Below are positions 17,270 through 23,486 of a DNA stretch of 27,496 bases, piece by piece. Source of the stretch: a virus. The translations under genes and the position numbers were made by a program. The stretch covers positions 1 to 27,496 of IMG/VR virus record IMGVR_UViG_3300042389_000480; one strand, written 5' to 3'. Under the pieces are notes generated by a model. It did no database searches. It saw only the letters and a program-made list of their open reading frames with translations, and had not been told where the DNA came from. The stretch's first letter is position 1. Every line of letters begins with the position of its first letter.

Positions 17270-18528
17270 TATGAAATTCGCGTCCACAAAGTGACCGTAC
17301 CAGTTGGCGAATTTGAATCCGTTGCTTGAACAAACCCAAGTGATCTCCACACGGATCCTGCACCCCCGAGCAGTGAGCCAGAACCAAATGCAGTAGACGT
17401 ATAAAAAATCTGGTTATTTATTGCAATTAGTTTTGCAGTACCCGTATTGGTTGATGCTGGCTGTGTAAGTGTCCCTCCACCCGCCACAGGCGATGCAGCA
17501 TTTTGATATTCGCCAGAAAGTACAAAACTGCCAACGCCCGCATATGTCTGCATACTTGCAGCCGAAGGAACTCCAAGCGTCGTTCTCTGCGCCGTCGCAT
17601 CTGCATCATCAAGCAGCGCACGACCCGCTGCGGTGCAAGTGATTTCTTCAATGTCCCCAGCGCCTGCGCTGCTGCGTCCAAGTACACGATCCGTGGCTGT
17701 GACATTCTGAATCTTCGCATACGTCACTGCATCATTAGCGATTCCAGCCGTCGCAATCGTTCCGAATCCAACTGCTGTTCCGCTACGACGCAGTACTTCT
17801 GCATCGTTTGCGGCATTGATTTCAGCAAAGTCCCCAGCACTGTTTGCGGAGCGACCAATGACGGACAGTCCCGCCGCAGCACTGTTCTGAATCTTCGTAA
17901 ACGTAACGGCATCGTCAGCGATCTTTACCGTGGTAACCGCCACATCACGGATGTGGTTAGTCGTGACGGCGCGGTTCGCATCGGTTGAAGCATCGTCAGC
18001 CAACTTTGCAGCCGTAACTGCATCATCAGCAATCTTCACCGTCGTGATCTCGCCGTCCGAGATGTGCGCCGTGCTAGACCAGTTCGTCCACGCCGTTCCG
18101 TTCCAGAGCCTGACCCACTGACGAAGATCGGAACCGCTGCTGCTGTACTGCGTCAGCAACTGCTGGACATGGGTCGTGAGCGACGGATATGCGTGGGTCG
18201 TGACGATCAGGGTGGAGACCGAGTCGGCATCGACCGTCGATCCGAAGTCGGTCGGCACGTTCGTGAACGTCGATCCGCCGGGAGTTATGCTGTTCAGCCG
18301 ATACCGACCCATCACGCGATAGCGGGTGCTGTTCAGGTCGAGATCGACGGCAGGATTCACGGACACGTTCGGGAACTGGTAGTACGCAAGGTTCTGCCAC
18401 TGCGTCGCTCCGTCGCCGATCTTCAGGTTCCCGGTGTCGGTCTCATAGCCGAACTCACCAGACGCAAGCACGGTGGTGCTTCCCCAGTTCGCGGCAAGGT
18501 CTCGTCGGATTTGGATCTTGACTGACAT
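17269..18528 (-). CDS. Tail fibre with tropism-determinant-like N-terminus, 419 aa
   Basis: Residues 1-51 (KIQIRRDLAANW, VLASGEFGYETDTGNLKIGDGATQWQNL) match the small beta domain found at the N-terminus of Mtd-like and other phage receptor-binding proteins, which attaches the fibre to the tail. Residues about 155-320 are low-complexity repeats with recurring KIADDAVT and KIQN...GRS.SAGD..EI units, typical of a trimeric triangular beta stalk. The C-terminal 90 residues are a different, less repetitive domain that may contact the receptor. The ATG at 18528 shares bases with the lipoprotein stop (TAATG) and has AGGAG eight bases upstream. Bases 17401-17460, coding for the C-terminal domain, contain 20 G+C in 60 (33%), far below the surroundings. 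Fibre identity is well supported; receptor is unknown. Confidence 0.8.
   Translation of the reverse strand: MSVKIQIRRDLAANWGSTTVLASGEFGYETDTGNLKIGDGATQWQNLAYYQFPNVSVNPAVDLDLNSTRYRVMGRYRLNSITPGGSTFTNVPTDFGSTVDADSVSTLIVTTHAYPSLTTHVQQLLTQYSSSGSDLRQWVRLWNGTAWTNWSSTAHISDGEITTVKIADDAVTAAKLADDASTDANRAVTTNHIRDVAVTTVKIADDAVTFTKIQNSAAAGLSVIGRSANSAGDFAEINAANDAEVLRRSGTAVGFGTIATAGIANDAVTYAKIQNVTATDRVLGRSSAGAGDIEEITCTAAGRALLDDADATAQRTTLGVPSAASMQTYAGVGSFVLSGEYQNAASPVAGGGTLTQPASTNTGTAKLIAINNQIFYTSTAFGSGSLLGGAGSVWRSLGFVQATDSNSPTGTVTLWTRIS
17690..18050 (-). repeat. Degenerate tandem coding repeats in the fibre stalk
   Basis: The stalk contains repeated peptides: TTVKIADDAVTAAKLADDA, TTVKIADDAVTFTKIQNSAA and NDAVTYAKIQNVTA, and two copies of a block KIQN...(V)(I/L)GRS-SAGD-EI about 60 residues apart. 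At DNA level the shared core is GCATCATCAGC or GCATCGTCAGC on the plus strand, recurring several times. Such repeats make stalk length changeable by recombination. Boundaries are approximate. Confidence 0.55.
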
Positions 18529-18755
18529 TAGTTCTTCTCCTCGACGTAGGACGGCGGCACGCAGTACCAGCCTTCCTGAATCCGCACCTCGTTGTCACCC
18601 AACTGCCACCCGTCAGCCGTCTTGACGTACACCCGGCCCCGAACGTCCGGTCCCATCCTGATCGGGCTTGACTCGCTCACCAGAACCGTGCGAGTGCATC
18701 CACTCGCGAATGCGAGACCCAGCACGACGAAGCACATGATGATGAACATGAGCAT
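18528..18755 (-). CDS. Small lipoprotein, possible outer-membrane spanin-like protein, 75 aa
   Basis: From the ATG at 18755 the protein reads MLMFIIMCFVVLGLAFASGC, a hydrophobic signal ending in a lipobox-like ASG-Cys20, so it is probably lipidated and held in the outer membrane. The mature part is short (TRTVLVSESSPIRMGPDVRG, then VYVKTADGWQLGDNEVRIQEGWYCVPP), a pattern I associate with small phage proteins next to holin genes. AAGG lies about five bases before the ATG. Weak points are the absence of a positive charge at the N-terminus and an alternative ATG at 18833, with GAGG five bases upstream, that would give 101 residues with an unusual Cys-rich leader. Spanin function is inferred from lysis context only. 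Confidence 0.6.
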   Translation of the reverse strand: MLMFIIMCFVVLGLAFASGCTRTVLVSESSPIRMGPDVRGRVYVKTADGWQLGDNEVRIQEGWYCVPPSYVEEKN

Positions 18756-18837
18756 CAACGCCTTCGCCTCGCTTGGGAAGGACGCTGGTCGCCCATTGCA
18801 GCAGGGACATGAAGAGCGCTCGCAGGAAGTCATGCAC
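18613..18837 (-). CDS. Candidate small ORF overlapping the lipoprotein gene, 74 aa
   Basis: A GTG at 18837, three bases after the holin-like stop, opens a frame reading MHDFLRALFMSLLQWATSVLPKRGEGVD, an amphipathic start that would suit a membrane-associated peptide. Its second half lies out of frame inside the lipoprotein gene and reads like a shadow of it (His/Arg/Gly-rich). The 85 bases between the holin-like stop (18841) and the lipoprotein ATG (18755) are otherwise unassigned, so at least the first part may be real. Nested lysis genes are known for spanin pairs. The evidence is the position and N-terminal composition alone; the start codon is poor because the best upstream GAGG is only one base away. 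Confidence 0.25.
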   Translation of the reverse strand: MHDFLRALFMSLLQWATSVLPKRGEGVDAHVHHHVLRRAGSRIREWMHSHGSGERVKPDQDGTGRSGPGVRQDG

Positions 18838-18840
18838 GCC

Positions 18841-19035
18841 TCAAGCCTTCTTGTTGTCCTTGGCGAAGATCAGGCCGATGCCAGCCATGATCGCGGCGAT
18901 GAGCGCAGCGAAGTCAGGCTTGGTGGTCGGATCCGCATCGGTCAGGGCGGTCAGCGCAGCGCCGCCAGCGACCATGATCGCGGCGATTCCAGCGCCAGTG
19001 GTCTTCCAAGACGAGTTCTTGATCATGTCGGTCAT
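18841..19035 (-). CDS. Holin-like membrane protein, 64 aa
   Basis: Two hydrophobic helices (about residues 12-31 and 43-58) are separated by a short polar loop, DADPTTKPD, and followed by a charged tail, AKDNKKA. Small proteins of this layout, often with an N-terminal NSSWKTT-type segment and a DPxTxPD loop, occur widely in phages and are usually placed among holins or holin-associated proteins. The ATG at 19035 overlaps the upstream stop as ATGA and has AAAGGA seven bases before it. Its neighbours are a TM/coiled-coil protein and a lipoprotein, consistent with a lysis cassette. Holin activity cannot be read from the sequence. Confidence 0.6.
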   Translation of the reverse strand: MTDMIKNSSWKTTGAGIAAIMVAGGAALTALTDADPTTKPDFAALIAAIMAGIGLIFAKDNKKA

Positions 19036-19238
19036 CGGTCGTTCCTTTCGAGTTTCGCCTCGATCTTGTCGAGGCGCTTGCTCACGCTTTCCTGATTCGT
19101 CGCGACTTGCATGAGCAGGCGGTCGTGGTTGATGTACGCCGGGATGAGCATCCCAAGGAGCGTGATCACGATTGCGACAATCGCGATCCAGTTGGCGGTG
19201 GACAGGCTCACCTTGATGTTCGTGTTTTCGATTGTCAT
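19032..19238 (-). CDS. Single-TM coiled-coil protein, lysis-cassette candidate, 68 aa
   Basis: The protein has a polar N-terminus, one strong membrane segment (about residues 17-35, WIAIVAIVITLLGMLIPAYI) and a C-terminal coiled coil (about 42-66, ending KRLDKIEAKLERNDR). A TM followed by a periplasmic coiled coil is the layout of inner-membrane spanins, though this one is very short; a holin accessory role is equally possible. The ATG at 19238 follows the previous stop by five bases. The longer reading to 19319 is an out-of-family extension over the upstream gene. It overlaps the holin-like gene by four bases (ATGA). Confidence 0.55.
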   Translation of the reverse strand: MTIENTNIKVSLSTANWIAIVAIVITLLGMLIPAYINHDRLLMQVATNQESVSKRLDKIEAKLERNDR

Positions 19239-19243
19239 GGCTT

Positions 19244-19477
19244 TCAGACTTCCTGCTCTGTGATGATGTTGAACTGCTGTTTCTGCGCGTCGGTCAAGCC
19301 GTTGCAGATGAGAACCCAATTGCCAGCGTATTGGTCTTCCTCTCCTTCAGAATCGCTCACGGACGCTGGCCCGATCTTGCTGAACAACGAAGATCCGCTC
19401 CTGCGAAACGCGCCAGAACTGACGCACGCCTCCGCGAACGAGTCGAAATCCGGGGATGAAATGATGTACTTCGTCAT
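19244..19477 (-). CDS. Small hypothetical protein, 77 aa
   Basis: I do not recognise this protein. It begins MTKYIISSPDFDSFAEACVSSGAFRR, has an acidic Ser/Glu-rich middle (SVSDSEGEEDQ), and ends with GNWVLICNGLTDAQKQQFNIITEQEV. The ATG at 19477 overlaps the stop of the lectin fibre as ATGA, which fixes the start. It lies between fibre and lysis genes, so a fibre-assembly role or an early member of the lysis cassette are both possible. Confidence 0.55.
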   Translation of the reverse strand: MTKYIISSPDFDSFAEACVSSGAFRRSGSSLFSKIGPASVSDSEGEEDQYAGNWVLICNGLTDAQKQQFNIITEQEV

Positions 19478-20712
19478 TCCGCATAACCATTCCACAAGGC
19501 GCGAAGTTCCCCGATTTGAAGAACCCGTTCCCACAGTCCGATCTTGCGAATGTAATGCTGGGCTCGGTCTCCGGTAACAGAGTTTCCAAGATGACTTACC
19601 GTTATTGGGAATCCCATCACATATGGACCGATCAATTCATCGTTGATCATCACGAACAATTCTTGCGTTGCCCGTGTGTACAGAATCGAGATCCTGCAAA
19701 CAGCGTCATTGAGAATCGTCGGGTAATCAATCTCATCGCCGTAAAAGTCCGATCCAGTAAGCCATATGTCGTTGTTGGACACACTAATAAACAGTTCTCC
19801 AGCAAACGACTGATTCAGTTCGCAAGTTACTGCTACAGAGGTTGTCCCTCCACCGCGACGCGGAAACACTTCGTGGTAGATCGTCGCTTCCTCTCTTGGT
19901 GTCACATCATCGGGCAGAAATTCTGGCAGGCTGTATGACACGGAAGAATTGTTCAGGGTTGCACTGCCAGCAGTTGACGTATTGATAAGCACTTCTGCCG
20001 TATCTATCGCAGCAGACGAGGCTTCGTAGTCAGCAGCCCACAGGTCAATTGACGTTCCTGAATCTGGAAGACGAATCCCAAGCGTCGGTGTTGCTTGAGT
20101 AGCAGTCAGGCCAAACTGCGTCCACCTTGGCGTGACGTTGAATGTCGCAACCGTGGAGAAGTTGTTGAGAGTCAGGTGCATCGGTACATCTGCGGAAGTC
20201 GCCGACTTCGCAAATACGAAGAACCTTCGGGTTGTGCTTATGCCTGTTCTTGCCTGCGTCACCGATGCGTTGTTTGCCGTGGCTGTGACTCGCGTAGCCG
20301 AAGTGGCGGTATTCGGACTTGCGACCGAACTAACCGTCATGTTCGTTCTTGTCCAAGACGAGCCACCGAAGTTGTTGCTTCCAAACGCAAGATTTCTGGA
20401 TGCGCTCGGAACACGCAAGCCAAGTATCGAAGCGTTATCAAAGTCAAACTTGTAGGCAACCTCGCCGTTCAGAACGCTGGTTCGGTCGTTTGCTGGAACA
20501 TATGGGCCAGTTCCGTTCGATATCGATTGCAAGCCGTATTCGTACCCCAACCCGTTCAATTCACGGGCAGTCGCTGAAATTCTCCTTACCCGGTTGTCTT
20601 TCGTGAAGTCGGCATACGCAAGCGCTCCGAACGGCAACTGAACGTCAGGGACACGCTGGACATAGTCCCGCAAGTCGAGCGACGCAAGAGAATTGATTCT
20701 CCTGATTTTCAC
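19474..20712 (-). CDS. Tail fibre/spike with carbohydrate-binding and lectin-like domains, 412 aa
   Basis: After a short N-terminal part (KIRRINSLASLDLRDYV), residues about 105-240 form a beta-sandwich of the type seen in phage head/tail spike fibres: NLAFGSNNFGGSSWTRTNMTV, then FVFAKS, RWTQFGLTA, and IDLWAADYE. Residues about 265-412 resemble a LamG/concanavalin-type lectin (IYHEVFP, LFISVSNNDIWLTG, ELFVMINDELIGPYV, and the terminal KIGLWERVLQIGELRALWNGY). Both suggest glycan binding at the cell surface. The start is taken as GTG at 20712, which overlaps the upstream stop as GTGA; the 34 residues further upstream lie in another gene. No strong Shine-Dalgarno is visible, so translation probably depends on coupling. 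This gene is lower in G+C than the head genes. Confidence 0.72.
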   Translation of the reverse strand: MKIRRINSLASLDLRDYVQRVPDVQLPFGALAYADFTKDNRVRRISATARELNGLGYEYGLQSISNGTGPYVPANDRTSVLNGEVAYKFDFDNASILGLRVPSASRNLAFGSNNFGGSSWTRTNMTVSSVASPNTATSATRVTATANNASVTQARTGISTTRRFFVFAKSATSADVPMHLTLNNFSTVATFNVTPRWTQFGLTATQATPTLGIRLPDSGTSIDLWAADYEASSAAIDTAEVLINTSTAGSATLNNSSVSYSLPEFLPDDVTPREEATIYHEVFPRRGGGTTSVAVTCELNQSFAGELFISVSNNDIWLTGSDFYGDEIDYPTILNDAVCRISILYTRATQELFVMINDELIGPYVMGFPITVSHLGNSVTGDRAQHYIRKIGLWERVLQIGELRALWNGYAE

Positions 20713-21326
20713 AGAGAATGCCAAATCACGTTTGCGACGTTGGTCCCGGTGTAACTGGTGCAGAAGAATCGAACATCGACGAATTGGCATCCGAGCGTGT
20801 CGATCACAACACACGCACCGCCATGATCTTCGGTTGGCGCATTGAAGATCTTGCCGTCACCAAACGTCTTGACGATTGTTGACATCAATCCCCATGCAGC
20901 ATTCACTTGATCTGTGTTTGACCACGGAGTCCAACCACTTGCCGCCCTCGTCATGTCTGCCGCAAACAGCATGGTCGGCCAATAAAGCCTCCCTGATGCC
21001 GAAGGATTTCCAGCAGCAGTCAAACTTTGATCACGGGACCAACCATACACGCGCATCTTCAGTCCGGTGATCGTGTTTCCTCCTCCATCGCGATTGGCAC
21101 ATGGGATCAACTTCATCAGCGAAAATCCCTCGGTTTGCCACACAATTCGACCAGCGGCAAAATTCGACGCTGGTGCAGTCGCACTTCCGACACCACTTGG
21201 GGTGATAGTCACCTCTTCTGTCGCCAACACAGAAGCGCAGTTGAATGAGAATCGCGGGATTCTGGTCGGGGTGACAATGTGCGACGAGACTGCGATGCCG
21301 GGGATGGGTTGCTTGCGAGTTGTCAT
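20709..21326 (-). CDS. Unknown protein of the fibre cluster, 205 aa
   Basis: I recognise no family. The sequence is beta-rich with many Thr, Gly and Trp residues (IVTPTRIPRFSFNCASV, SGVGSATAPASNFAAGRIVWQTEGFSLMKLI, LKMRVYGWSRDQ, ending DVRFFCTSYTGTNVANVIWHSL), which suits a small virion protein or fibre-tip domain. The ATG at 21326 lies three bases after the collagen-like fibre stop and the gene ends in a GTGA overlap with the lectin fibre. Its place between two fibre genes suggests a fibre component or adaptor. Confidence 0.6.
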   Translation of the reverse strand: MTTRKQPIPGIAVSSHIVTPTRIPRFSFNCASVLATEEVTITPSGVGSATAPASNFAAGRIVWQTEGFSLMKLIPCANRDGGGNTITGLKMRVYGWSRDQSLTAAGNPSASGRLYWPTMLFAADMTRAASGWTPWSNTDQVNAAWGLMSTIVKTFGDGKIFNAPTEDHGGACVVIDTLGCQFVDVRFFCTSYTGTNVANVIWHSL

Positions 21327-21329
21327 GGA

Positions 21330-22127
21330 TTACCAATTCTGAAGCGGAATGCGCTTCCAAGTGTTTTGCGCGATGCACACATAGAAACTTGAAACATCCC
21401 AACCGATGTCGCCGGGTTCGCCAACGGAACTCGACGATGCCGGGGCATTCTGGTCAACGATGCGAATCGACCGCACCCGAAGCCCGGAATTCATCTGGAT
21501 GAACTCTCGGATGATCGAGATCGCATCAGCGCCATTGACATGGATCGTGAGCCTGCTGTCGGTGCTGATCACGTTCTCGTTGATGACCATGCCGTCAACA
21601 ACGAGTGACCCGACATCGATTGATTCCATGACCAACTGGCCGGGAAGAACGTCGGATGCGTAGTGTTTGTGGACAGACGCGGCTCGCTGGCTGATCGCGG
21701 ATTCAAGACCGTCAATCTGCGAGATGGGATGCGTGTGTGCCGCTGCCGCTCTGGTTGCCAGCGCTTCCTCCATGCCGACGATGGACATCGCATCATGGGT
21801 ATGGGCCGCTGGCGCAGCGCGAATCGACTGCGGTGTCACATCGCGCCATTCGGTCGCGAAGTCCTCGCCGTTCGACTTGGCAAGGAATTGACCTGACGAT
21901 CCGCCCGGAGCAACACCGGGTCCGGTCGCTCCGTCAGCGCCGTTGCGCCCGTCCTGACCATTCATGCCGTTGCCGCCGCCGATGGCGACAAGACCCCAAT
22001 TGGGTGAACTGACGGACGGCTGCTCGCCCTTGGTCATGCGACGAGCGGCGAACGAACTGTTGCCGAACAGCACCACATCGTTCGGGCTGTACAGCAGATC
22101 AGGGTTGTATTGTCCCTTGTAGTTCAT
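21330..22127 (-). CDS. Collagen-like tail fibre with three HxH motifs, 265 aa
   Basis: Residues 1-45 (YNPDLLYSPNDVVLFGNSSFAARRMTKGEQP) resemble a small chitin/carbohydrate-binding module of the type common in phage fibres. Residues about 50-71 are collagen-like Gly-x-y triplets (NGMNGQDGRNGADGATGPG), which trimerise. HTH at 109-111, HTH at 131-133 and HKH at 153-155 are spaced exactly 22 residues apart inside a repeat with I-x-G-x-E-x-A. In T4 gp37, HxH motifs of a trimer bind iron along the fibre axis. The C-terminal 100 residues are a beta-rich end domain. The ATG at 22127 lies two bases after the adaptor stop; a TTG at 22133 is also possible. Fibre role is well supported. Confidence 0.78.
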   Translation of the reverse strand: MNYKGQYNPDLLYSPNDVVLFGNSSFAARRMTKGEQPSVSSPNWGLVAIGGGNGMNGQDGRNGADGATGPGVAPGGSSGQFLAKSNGEDFATEWRDVTPQSIRAAPAAHTHDAMSIVGMEEALATRAAAAHTHPISQIDGLESAISQRAASVHKHYASDVLPGQLVMESIDVGSLVVDGMVINENVISTDSRLTIHVNGADAISIIREFIQMNSGLRVRSIRIVDQNAPASSSSVGEPGDIGWDVSSFYVCIAQNTWKRIPLQNW

Positions 22128-22129
22128 GG

Positions 22130-22870
22130 TCAACTCGGGTTCTGGACATAGCCGTAGTCAGGGCGGGTCCAGTTGATGGAGACAGGGCTGCGCGACGGGC
22201 GAATGCGCCCCAGATCGCGCTGAAGAAGACCGTCCTTGGTCGAAGCCGTGGCAAGCAGCGGCCCGCCATCGATCTCGACCAGACGAGCAGACAGCCCCTC
22301 GTCTTCATACGCCTGCGCGAATGCGCGGCAGTAGGCGATGAACAGGGCATCGCAGTACTTCGGAATCGGGATCTCCCACGAATCAGCAGCGCCGTCGGCA
22401 ATGTTGACCCATCCAGCCCGGTAGCGAATGGCGATAGCGTCGGCAACCGCTCCCGTCGGGGTCGGGTAGATGTCCAGACGAACGGCAGGAAGCGCCGCGC
22501 CGTCGCTCGGCGGGGTGCGAGTGAAGACTGCATGGGTCACGCCCGGACCCGTCATGGTCAGCCCAAGTTGCCGCAACTGCTCCATGTGGTCGGGCGTGAC
22601 CATCTCGATCAGATAGCCGAGCGACTCCAGCGAGATGATCGACAGGAGTTCCTCCGCGTCCGACGGCAGGGCGATGTAGTTCTGGTTGGCGACCAGCGAC
22701 AGGTACTTACTGGTGCGCTCCCGAAACCGCCAAGGTCGCGAGTACAGGTACTGCCCAGCCTGATTCACGATCTCGGCAAGGCGAGCATTGCGCGTCTGCC
22801 CCGGCGCGAGCGACGGGTATCCGCCGACGGCAAGGACAGCATGGTTCTTGGCTTCAGCGAAGGTCGGCAT
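22130..22870 (-). CDS. Head-tail adaptor (tail tubular protein A-like), 246 aa
   Basis: The protein begins MPTFAEAKNHAVLAVGG and is helical at first (LAEIVNQAGQYLYSRPWRF), then beta-rich with LSLVANQNYIALPSDAEELL, where a Y/F-IALPSD type strand and a later LDIYPTPTGA strand are typical of phage adaptor (gp4/gp11-like) proteins. These sit between portal and nozzle. I take the ATG at 22870; an in-frame TTG at 22900 lies inside a hairpin and would add ten residues of Gly/Pro. Upstream is that hairpin (22877-22904), so start-site access may depend on its folding. It follows the head genes and precedes the fibre cluster. Confidence 0.68.
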   Translation of the reverse strand: MPTFAEAKNHAVLAVGGYPSLAPGQTRNARLAEIVNQAGQYLYSRPWRFRERTSKYLSLVANQNYIALPSDAEELLSIISLESLGYLIEMVTPDHMEQLRQLGLTMTGPGVTHAVFTRTPPSDGAALPAVRLDIYPTPTGAVADAIAIRYRAGWVNIADGAADSWEIPIPKYCDALFIAYCRAFAQAYEDEGLSARLVEIDGGPLLATASTKDGLLQRDLGRIRPSRSPVSINWTRPDYGYVQNPS

Positions 22871-22876
22871 GGAAAT

Positions 22877-22904
22877 CCGCTTGGGGGGTTTCCCCCCCAA
22901 GCGG
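22877..22904 (-). terminator. Perfect 12-bp hairpin with GAAA loop, upstream of the adaptor gene
   Basis: The transcript reads CCGCTTGGGGGG, GAAA, then CCCCCCAAGCGG: a perfect 12-bp stem closed by a GNRA tetraloop. It lies between the decoration-like stop (22920) and the adaptor ATG (22870). No uridine run follows, so it is unlikely to be an efficient intrinsic terminator. It may act as an mRNA-stabilising 3' end, an RNase processing site, or a leaky terminator that lowers expression downstream of the capsid genes. The stem ends six bases before the ATG, so it may also limit translation. Confidence 0.5.
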
Positions 22905-22919
22905 TGATGGTTGAGTCAA

Positions 22920-23423
22920 TCAGACGAAGGTCGAAGTCCAGAAGCCGCCGTTCAGGAGAACCTGAATCTGCCCGGTTCCAGACGCAAGTTCCTCAAGGGC
23001 AACTGCGCCGATGTTGGTTCCGGTCGCGGACGCGGTCGCGGGGTCGAACTGACCAGCGGTGTCCGAAACGAGCAGACGGGTTCCACGCGAAACGGCGCTG
23101 GTCGCAACGACCTTCGCCTTGCAAGTGCCGCCAATCTGCACATCGACAATCGTGCCGACGTTACCCGTGCCTTCCGTGCCAAGACCAACGACCACGCCGA
23201 GGAAGCCGTTGTGCAGCGCCTGATCGCCTTCAGCAGGGCGAACATTGGAGAACGGACCCGCCTCCAACTGCGCGATGGTGGTTGCGGGGTAGGTGTACGA
23301 GGCGTGCGCGTGCGAGGTCACGACCACATCGCCGACGGCGACGGTCGCGCTCTGCACGAACATCTTGAACACGTTGCCATGCGGCTGGAAGCCGATGGGA
23401 CCAGAGGTGGGAGCGAAGATCAT
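22920..23423 (-). CDS. Head decoration-like protein, 167 aa
   Basis: A 167-aa, almost cysteine-free, beta-rich protein with many Gly, Thr, Val and Ala residues (SATVAVGDVVVTSHAHASYTY, then IVDVQIGGTCKAKVVA, and SRGTRLLVSDTAGQF). The pattern 'GDVV' then 'RGTRLLVSDTAGQ' fits small capsid-stabilising or head-associated proteins encoded right after the major capsid gene. The ATG at 23423 has GAAAGGA nine bases upstream. It is bracketed by two GAAA-loop hairpins (23454-23477 and 22877-22904), as if its message were a separate, protected segment. The function is inferred from position and composition; a capsid accessory or fibre protein would also fit. Confidence 0.55.
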   Translation of the reverse strand: MIFAPTSGPIGFQPHGNVFKMFVQSATVAVGDVVVTSHAHASYTYPATTIAQLEAGPFSNVRPAEGDQALHNGFLGVVVGLGTEGTGNVGTIVDVQIGGTCKAKVVATSAVSRGTRLLVSDTAGQFDPATASATGTNIGAVALEELASGTGQIQVLLNGGFWTSTFV

Positions 23424-23453
23424 TGAGATCAGTCCTTTCTTTGTGTGATGTCA

Positions 23454-23477
23454 GGGGTGGCTGTTTCCAGCCACCCC
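23454..23477 (-). terminator. Perfect 10-bp hairpin with GAAA loop, after the capsid gene
   Basis: The transcript reads GGGGTGGCTG, GAAA, then CAGCCACCCC: a perfect 10-bp stem with the same tetraloop as the hairpin at 22877-22904. It starts nine bases after the capsid stop codon and ends 30 bases before the decoration ATG at 23423. There is no uridine run. Its place just after the most highly expressed gene suggests a role in protecting the capsid mRNA or in partial termination. Confidence 0.5.
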
Positions 23478-23486
23478 CGAGATTCA

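Noticed and set aside
16040-17329. 429-aa plus-strand open frame opposite the nozzle-like gene
   Set aside because: Antisense shadow with no domain; the minus-strand protein is clearly the coding one.
17269-18528. Diversity-generating retroelement linked to the Mtd-like fibre
   Set aside because: The N-terminal domain resembles tropism determinants, but I saw no reverse transcriptase and no template/variable repeat pair in the window.
22871-22900. TTG start that would extend the adaptor by ten residues (GGKPPKRIS)
   Set aside because: The extension is encoded by the hairpin itself and gives a low-complexity peptide; the ATG at 22870 suits the family start better.
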